A stretch of 64,000 bases of DNA, taken from contig NC_030381.2 in assembly GCF_001625215.2 (NCBI RefSeq), positions 35,462,689-35,526,688 of the forward strand, read 5' to 3'. The stretch's first letter is position 1, and the number at the start of each line of letters is the position of its first letter. Below, piece after piece: positions 57,128 through 64,000 of this stretch. Below the pieces are notes generated by a model that saw only the letters and a program-made list of their open reading frames with translations, made no database searches and was not told the DNA's origin. The translations under genes and the position numbers were made by a program. Source of the DNA: Daucus carota subsp. sativus. Lineage: Eukaryota > Streptophyta > Magnoliopsida > Apiales > Apiaceae.

Positions 57128-57752
57128 TAATGTTTTTTTTTTTTGAGACGTTTCAAAAAAAATGAACCTATTATACTTACTATCTTTTAACACTATTTTT
57201 CGCGATTACACCAACTATTTCTCTAATTTATACCTTTTTATTAAACAAAGAGTAATTTATACTTGTGACAAAAAAAAAGAGTAATTTAAACTTTGTACCT
57301 ATAAGTTTAAGCGCTTTTTCGATTTGGTCTCAAACAATTTTTTTTTGTCAATACGCACCCTAGTGTTTAAAAAGCTCTTCAAGATGCACCACTTTCAAGA
57401 TGCACCACTTTGACCATATTCTTTCTGTTGTGCAAAACATTTTAAATGAAAATATATTTAAGAAAAATATTTTCCATAAAATTATTTTTGCAGAAATCAA
57501 TTCTAATAAAAATAATTTCAAAAATATATTTCTCAAAATCATATTATTTTATGAAATACTTAATATTTTGAAATATAATAAAAGTATATTATTATGTAAT
57601 AGAGGTGCACGCAGTAGTTTCGCCATCTTCCTGTTTTAACTAAAATTTTACCGTTCGTTTTAGTCTTTCGTAAACCCTAAAAGAACCCCTAATTCTCCAT
57701 CAAACCTTCTGCACCTATACACACAAACTCAATCCCTGTACAATTCTCTCAT
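57128..57752. other. Upstream region of the DUF789 gene
   Basis: Contains a single inverted-repeat arm (57290-57400) related to the MULE-like element at 46625-48117, then AT-rich sequence. The last 100 bases (57655-57752) are C/T-rich and probably the 5' leader. Confidence 0.5.
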
Positions 57753-60643
57753 ATGTCTACTCCACTCGGCGGTAATCGCAGTCGTGGCGGCCAAGACCGC
57801 TTTTACCGGCCGCCGGCGATGCGAAGAAAACAATCGGAATCCGAAAAGTCGACGGAAAAAGTCGTTGCTACTTCCGACGAGTCAACGACAGCGACGGCGA
57901 TGAGTACAAGTTTGTTACAGACAGAAAATGCGTGTAATTTAAGTAATTTGGATCAGTTTATAGAGAATACTACGCCAGTTGTTCAAGCTCAGCGCTTTTC
58001 TAAGGTATATATCTTGATTTTGTATGGATAGGTTTATAAAGTTGTGATCTTGATGTGTATTTGATTTTTCCAATGATTTGTTGAGGAAAGTTTTGTATAT
58101 TATACGTTATTATGATAAAAAGTTGTTATTTATTATGTGTTTGGTTTTGTAGATTGTGTGTAATTAATAAATGAGTGAAAAGGTTTGAACTCGATTGTAT
58201 TTGGTTCATATTGGTTAGCTTTTTGATATATTGTTAATATAAGTCATAAGATAATATATTTCTTAACAAATTTTGAGCAATGTCAACTAATAGTGTAATT
58301 GTAAAAAGAAAAAGGGAGGCTTTTCTTAGTAGATGTCATTTAGTTTACTGGTTGCTTCGAGCATAAGAGAAGTGCACGTTTAAGCTCCAGATAAGATCTG
58401 AATTTGAGATTTTCTTTGACAATGCACGACCATTGATGGTTGCCAATACTTGAGAAAAAGGGGATTGACCTTGACCTTGACTAGATATGGCTTTTTTTTA
58501 AGATTTGTGGCGCGAATTTGATTAACAAAAATCAGACACCAAGTAAGTTTTTCTAGAAAATGATGGTTGAAGACTGAACGCCACTTAGTTTCTGTTTCTT
58601 TTATTATATTGAAAACAAGTCATGTATTGTTGACTACACACTACAAGAACTTGGTTGTTTTGTACAATGTTAATTTTTTCTTGTCGTCCTTTATATTTGT
58701 AATTTTATCGATGCATATATATGTTGATTTTTTTTTTCTTGATGCATATATATGTTGGATTTTTTTATATAACATGCTTCCCTTTGAGCTCTGTGATTAA
58801 GCTTTGGAGGCCTCTCGCAGTTTGCACTTTTCACTTATTGATGAGGAATAGGAGAGTAATCCTAGAGGGTTTTCTGTTTTTGTAGTTGATTTAGATAGCT
58901 TTTTGAATTGACCAGACTATATCTGGTTTATGTTGTCTGACTATGTTACAACACTATATTCTGTAAGAAAAATCTCAAAATCTTGGAGACTGCTTGAGAT
59001 TAAAAAATTCTTGGCGGTGTTCTTTTTTTCCTGATTACAGTGCCAGTGCAACAAGGATTATTGAGGCTTTTTTTAATGCTTATTATATTCTGATCTTGTT
59101 TATATTGCTTTCTTATGTCAATTTGGAAGGTAAGTTTCTTGTGTCACTTTATATGTCTCAATTTAGACGAATGAAAGAGAGAAAAAATAGTATACTCTAA
59201 ATAATAATGCTTTTATTTTTTCAGGGACAGTATTCGAAAAAAAGTTTAGGAACAGTTATTGTGTTAGCATAGATTCTAGAGGGAATCAATTTTGAGCCTG
59301 TAAACTATAGGATTACGATACATCCCTATTTTATTTTGTTGTTTTCTGGTTCTCTATGATGCATTATTGCTTTAAAAACTGACAAGTATTGGACTTTCCT
59401 AAGGAGTTGTAATTGAGCTCTAGATGTATGTTTGTAATCTGCTTCTTTTTGGAGATTGTAGACAAACATGAAAGAATTGAGAACTCATGGTGATGATTTC
59501 CTTCCATACTTCGTCCTAGATGATCTGTGGGAATCTCTGAAGGAATGGAGTGCATATGGAGCAGGAGTTCCCCTTGTGTTGAGCGGTGGTGACTCTGTTG
59601 TCCAGTACTATGTACCATACTTGTCTGCGATTCAGCTGTATATAGACCCATCAATGCCCTCAATGAGACTGAGGTGAGACCTTAAGTGATTGAGGATTCT
59701 CTCTCTTCCCCTTCTACTTTCTTTTGATCCAGAAATGTTTCTTCTGGTAATTCCTGAACCAATATTTCATTTTAAGAAGGAAATTATGTTTCTAGTAAGA
59801 ATTTTGAGGTCTGAATTTGATGGACTTAATACCCACATTCTGCTTGTTTGAGCACACCTTGAAGAACCTATCACAGTTCCATGCGGAAATACAACTTTCC
59901 TTCTAAATAGCTCAAGGGCTAATTGTTAAATTTGTGAAGGGTAAACTGTCAAAGTTAGCCTTTTGTTTTATGATTTGGTCTTGGAAGATTTTGAACTTGT
60001 AATTGACAACCAAATAATTACATTGATGTGCTGTTTTACACTGTGGTAATATGTATGTTGTTTTCCCCTTTCCTAAATTTAGGTTACTTGCATCTTAATT
60101 GAGCCAAAAGTTTCTGGTAAAAGTTGGGGTGCAATGTAGAATGAAAAAAAATCCCATGTCATTTTGCATAGGTCTTAGATAAGTTAACAAGAACTCAAGA
60201 AGTATTTCTGGATGGAGGTATGGAGTTGGATTGGATAACTTGGATCCTATACAATTTTGAGTAGTTGGTATTATTTATGTCATGAGAGGTGAAATGAGAG
60301 GCTATGGCATTTGCTTATGATCAGTAATTTATTCTACTTTTTTTGCTATATTGTGTTTGTTAGTGTCTGCTTTTATTTTTATTGAAACTTATGAATCTGA
60401 GGGTGAGTTCTGTACGGATGGACCATTATTAGCACCCCATAGTGACATAGTGTACACACACCCAGTAACTTATGATACGCGTGCTTTGCAAAGTGGTAAC
60501 TCCGGCTTTAAAAAGTGAGTTGGCAAACTGGCTTGTTCTGAGTTCACACTTCCAGTCTCCTATCAAATTGCAGATATGCAGTCGTTATTGTTTTTTGAGG
60601 TTAATATAACAAGATTCCAAATATCTCCACCCCCCTCACCTGA

Positions 60644-60686
<43 letters not shown>

Positions 60687-62567
60687 CCCAAATTGGTTGC
60701 CAAATCTCGCCTTTTGGAAACGATAATGAAAAGAAAGCGGGGCGGGGGGGGGGGGGGGGGGGGGGGGGCACCCCAAATTGGTTGCCAAATCTCGCCTTTT
60801 GGAAACGATAATGAAAAGAAAGCGAGACATGGAGAGGGTCTCATTATCCCTTCTCTTTACATATCTATTTTACTTTTATATCTGTTTTCATGTTGGAAAG
60901 ACCGGAAGTGTTTTTTTATTTGGCCTAGTCTCATTTGACCATATATTGGTGATTGTATTAAGAGGCACATGTATCTGTTCTACAGGAGAGTCGCTGAATT
61001 TGTATATGTTAGATTATATCTGTAATTACCTCTGTTTACTAGAAGTAGATAGATATTGGAATTTGGAAATATTAAACAAATTTGCTAATTAATTTACCTG
61101 ATCAGCTTGTTTATGTATTGGAAGTAAGTTTAATTGTCTAATTTATATCAACGAATATTCTCAGAACTTTTAGACATAAATAAGGGACATTATATCAAAT
61201 TTGGAGCAAGAATCTTAGAATTATTTTTATGTAAATTGTATTTTTGTTTATGAAGTACTCTTTAGTTTTAGAATACTCTGGGTTAAAATATAGATGTTTC
61301 TTTGAAAAAAGTGAAAATTTCATTGATTCTTCTTTGAGTATTTTTATATTGCTTGTATTATCTCTTCTCTTGTGATGAATTATGTTTGCATATCTTTCTT
61401 CACTTTTCCTACATCAATAAAGGCTGTCTATCCAGTTCGTGGCTTGCTTGTCAAGTTGTTATCTTCTAAAGTATAGCAATAGCTTTTTTTTTTTTTAATA
61501 TTACAGTGAATACCTACCACTCATCAAATATAATCTGACAGAAAGCTTGGTGAAGAGAGGGATGGGGTGTCTTCATCTCATGGCAGTAGCGACCATTGTG
61601 GCAGATGTAGGTTAGAGAATGGTATCAACTATGTTCAGGTAGATAGGAACTTGCAGAATCAAGAGAATGCTGCCAAAGAATGCTCAAGTAGGTTATCGTT
61701 GAGAAACAATCTTGTAACAGGATCAGCAGTTAATGAAAGTGAGATTAGTAATCCTCCTGGTCTTCTTCTGTTTGAGTATTTCGCACATGATCTGCCATAT
61801 GCTCGTGAACCTTTGGCTGACAAGGTACATTATGTACTTATATAGGATTAATGTTTGAAGCATCTATTAATTGGAAGTAAGATCCATCTTTTTCTCCACT
61901 TCTTCACAGATTTTAAAGCTTGCATCTCAATTTCCGGAACTGAGGACATGCAGGAGCTGTGATTTAACACCTTCAAGCTGGATTTCTGTTGCCTGGTATT
62001 CAATAATCTTAACTTTCTTTAATTTTGATGCATATTAATTTTGAAACTAAGGTCGTGTACATGCCCTTCTGAAGGTATCCAATATATAGGATACCTGTAG
62101 GTACAACTCTGAACAATATAGATGCCTGCTTTTTGACTTTTCATTCATTGTCAACGCTATATGGGAGTACGTATCTCTGTCTCAGCCTTACTTGGATATA
62201 TTAATGCCTTCCTATATGACATATATAAAATGACTCCATGTTAACAGATACTGGTACTAATTTGCCGCAAAACCAAAGTTCAACAGCTAAGCAATTTGGT
62301 AATGGTGGCATGTCCTTGCAGTTGTCCCTACCAATATTTGGGCTTGCTCCATACAAGTTTAAAGTCTCTGATTGGAGTCCAGAAGGGGAATATGATTGCC
62401 ATAAGATAAACTCTTTATTCCAAGCAGCTGATAATTGGCTGCGGCTTTTGCAAGTTGATCACCCAGATTATAGGTTCTTTAAGGAAAGGGGAAAAGGGAC
62501 GTACTCCCTTGTGCCGATCGAAGAGGGTAAGATGGGCGCGGCCTTACATCTACCCAAGAGAGAGTAG
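57753..62567 (+). CDS. DUF789-family protein, 6 exons, C-terminus altered by a SINE
   Basis: Exons 57753-58004, 59462-59673, 61542-61824, 61910-61995, 62075-62166 and 62248-62567, with GT-AG borders and consistent phases, give 414 residues. Conserved plant DUF789 blocks (recollection): [17 protein letters not shown], then [70 protein letters not shown] and [20 protein letters not shown]. Function unknown for the family. The N-terminal 60 residues are Arg/Ser/Thr-rich and likely disordered. After HPDYRFF the frame enters a reverse-oriented SINE (62481-62636), which supplies about 28 new residues and the stop. Intron 2 (59674-61541) holds two poly-G tracts in an 85-bp tandem duplication. Confidence 0.88.
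60647..60826. repeat. Tandem duplication of a unit headed by a poly-G tract
   Basis: G-run of 37 bases (60647-60683), then CACCCCAAATTGGTTGCC and about 40 more bases; a second G-run of 25 bases (60744-60768) is followed by an almost identical copy (60769-60826). In intron 2 of the DUF789 gene. Confidence 0.9.
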
Positions 62568-62636
62568 AGAGTCCGTTTCCAGAAAAATGACCCCTCCGGC
62601 ATGCTGGAGAAGAGAGTCTAACCCATGACCACAATT
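62481..62636 (-). mobile_element. Au-like SINE in the last coding exon of the DUF789 gene
   Basis: Perfect 16-bp target duplication AGATTATAGGTTCTTT at 62465-62480 and 62637-62652. The minus strand has box B-like GGGTTAGACTC, then TTTCTGGAAACGGACTCTCT, GGTAGATGTAAGG and CATCTTACCC, matching the 3' half of Au-type SINEs, and a T-rich 3' end. 156 bp. Confidence 0.85.
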
Positions 62637-62652
62637 AGATTATAGGTTCTTT

Positions 62653-63317
62653 CTATCCACAATTCGTTATGGAGGTGATGAGAACGTGGATAAACGTGTA
62701 AAGTCTGAATTGGCAAAGAACATAACAACATGTTCCGGGTCCATCTGCAGTCTCTATCCTTGTGTATTTTTTAGGTCCCTGCAATACTAACATCTCCTCA
62801 ATTGTCCTGGGAAGGAATCAGAATTCAACTGTCGTAAGAAAGAAAGTTTGAAGAGGACGAGGAACAACATGGCGACTAGCAAAGATTCTAGTACAGTAGT
62901 ATGGTAATACAGAGTTCCATGTTTTCTTTACATGCTAAAATTTGGAACTCAGAAAGGAGTTTCTACTTTTGAAATCTAGGTGGGAATTGCTACTATGATG
63001 ACGACGAAAATATTAGATCATATTTGTAAATCTGTTTTAGTTGCTAAAATGTATAAGCAATTGTTTTTAGTTTGTACAAGTACAAGGATTTTGTTTAACT
63101 GTGTATTAGTTATTTTATCAGGGTATAACTTGTTGATAAGTAGAGAGCACCTGTAACATTGACCTTTGTGAATTTCTCCACTAACCCCTTGCCATTTTTA
63201 GAATGAAAAAATTGTCTCTGGATTCTCTATTTTCAAGATAAACTATCAAAGAACTTCAACCACTGCCTTTTTACTAATATTAATATAAAAGATAAAATCT
63301 AAAATATAAATCAAGAG
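62653..63317 (+). other. Former coding tail and 3' UTR of the DUF789 gene
   Basis: Beyond the SINE the original frame stays open (from TTCTTT onward) for about 45 codons to a TAA at 62789, consistent with a displaced ancestral C-terminus now read as 3' UTR. The rest is AT-rich and without genes. Confidence 0.5.
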
Positions 63318-63325
63318 ACAACAAA

Positions 63326-63783
63326 GTTTGTTGTTTTGAAAAGCGCATTAAGCGGCCGATTAAGCGGCCGCCTAAACGGAATCGGCCTTAAAACGCCTCG
63401 ATTTTGTATTAAGCGGGTTCTTAAGCGTTTTTGAAAATTAAGCGGACTATTAAGCGGATTAAGCGGTCGTTAAGCGGATTAAGCGGTACTTAAGCGGTCA
63501 AAATGATTTTGACTTGCTAATTTTTCAGTTTTAAAATATTTTTTATATAATATAACTATAATTATATTAAAAAATTAAAAAATATATATTATTAAAATTT
63601 TAAATTCTTACCACAATATAACATTATTTTTGAATATATAAATATTAAAACTAAATATTTAATTATATTTTATTAATCTGCTTATTGCCCCGCTTAAGAT
63701 TCCGCTTAAGCGTCCGCTTTACCGCTTAAGCGCTAGAAGGTGCTTTCACCGCCTAGAGCCGATTTGCGCTTTTCATAACACTG
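63326..63783. mobile_element. hAT-like MITE built of iterated TTAAGCGG motifs
   Basis: Flanks CAACAAAG (63318-63325) and CAACAAAC (63784-63791) agree at 7 of 8 bases. The ends contain GAAAAGCGC and GCGCTTTTC, the right end finishing in the hAT-like AACACTG. Both subterminal zones consist of degenerate AAGCGG iterations around an AT-rich centre. Confidence 0.7.
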
Positions 63784-63867
63784 CAACAAACACAGTTAGA
63801 ATATATGTTTTTATACATATATTCACATAAATTTTCATTATAATTTATATAACATAATTATACTAAC

Positions 63868-64000
63868 GGTTTTTCTATGGTGTGCCCAAGGGCACACACT
63901 AAGCACTAAATTTTATGAGTTTGGTGCATTCTTATTGGTCATGTAATCATAAATATGGATGGCCCCCCTGCATTTACACCAAACTCCACCAATCAAAATC
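63868..64000. mobile_element. Palindromic MITE (GTGTGCCC family), copy 3, cut by the window end
   Basis: GGTTTTTCTATGGTGTGCCC with the GTGTGCCCAAGGGCACAC palindrome, and the same interior as 52688-52880 up to the window edge. Confidence 0.75.

Noticed and set aside
60563..60938. Open frames rich in poly-proline or poly-glycine
   Set aside because: They are translations of the poly-G tracts in an intron; no independent coding evidence.
1..64000. CRISPR arrays, operons, bacterial origins or phage-like modules
   Set aside because: No such structures; intron-containing genes and plant transposons show nuclear plant DNA.

Overview
The window is plant nuclear DNA, very probably from the carrot/celery family (Apiaceae). 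It is AT-rich, has plant-type introns, and carries a cluster of Bet v 1/PR-10 genes. The one at 52.4-53.5 kb reads, from memory and not from a search, almost exactly like celery allergen Api g 1 isoform 2 and carrot Dau c 1. Most of the remaining sequence is transposable elements.

Layout. 1-9,458: a copia-type (Sirevirus-like) LTR retrotransposon on the minus strand, cut off by the left window edge. Its two LTRs are identical over all 636 comparable bases, yet gag and the gag-pol junction are broken. It sits antisense in what appears to be an intron of a phospholipase D zeta-type gene, whose last five exons follow at 9,615-11,483 (+). 11.5-17 kb: intergenic sequence with nested MITEs, a gypsy gag/LTR fragment and a small segmental duplication. 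17.0-17.6 kb (-): a secreted glycine-rich protein gene. 19.19-27.11 kb (+): an 8-exon gene with a GGCT-like signature; its 4.9-kb second intron contains a complete PR-10 gene on the opposite strand. 27.8 kb: a PR-10 exon-2 relic. 28-32.7 kb: low-complexity DNA, a tandem duplication and a long retroposed insertion. 33.1-53.5 kb: four plus-strand PR-10 genes, one with a transit-peptide-like N-terminal extension, two forming a recent tandem pair, plus the remains of another duplicate at 39.4-40.25 kb (promoter and 3' UTR without a gene body). 54-57 kb: Helitrons, a SINE and Stowaway MITEs. 57.75-62.57 kb (+): a 6-exon DUF789-family gene whose last coding exon was interrupted by a SINE. 62.6-64 kb: a hAT-like MITE and part of a palindromic MITE.

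Together. The PR-10 genes share one intron position (phase 1, after the residue following the glycine-rich loop) and TATAAATA promoters. They form a birth-and-death array: a divergent nested member, a relic, a deleted duplicate, a young pair, an allergen-like member and a putatively plastid-targeted member. Several genes have been modified by mobile elements: a hAT MITE abuts the GGCT-like promoter, a Tourist-like MITE lies in one PR-10 3' UTR, a palindromic MITE lies in a PR-10 intron, and a SINE supplies a new C-terminus.
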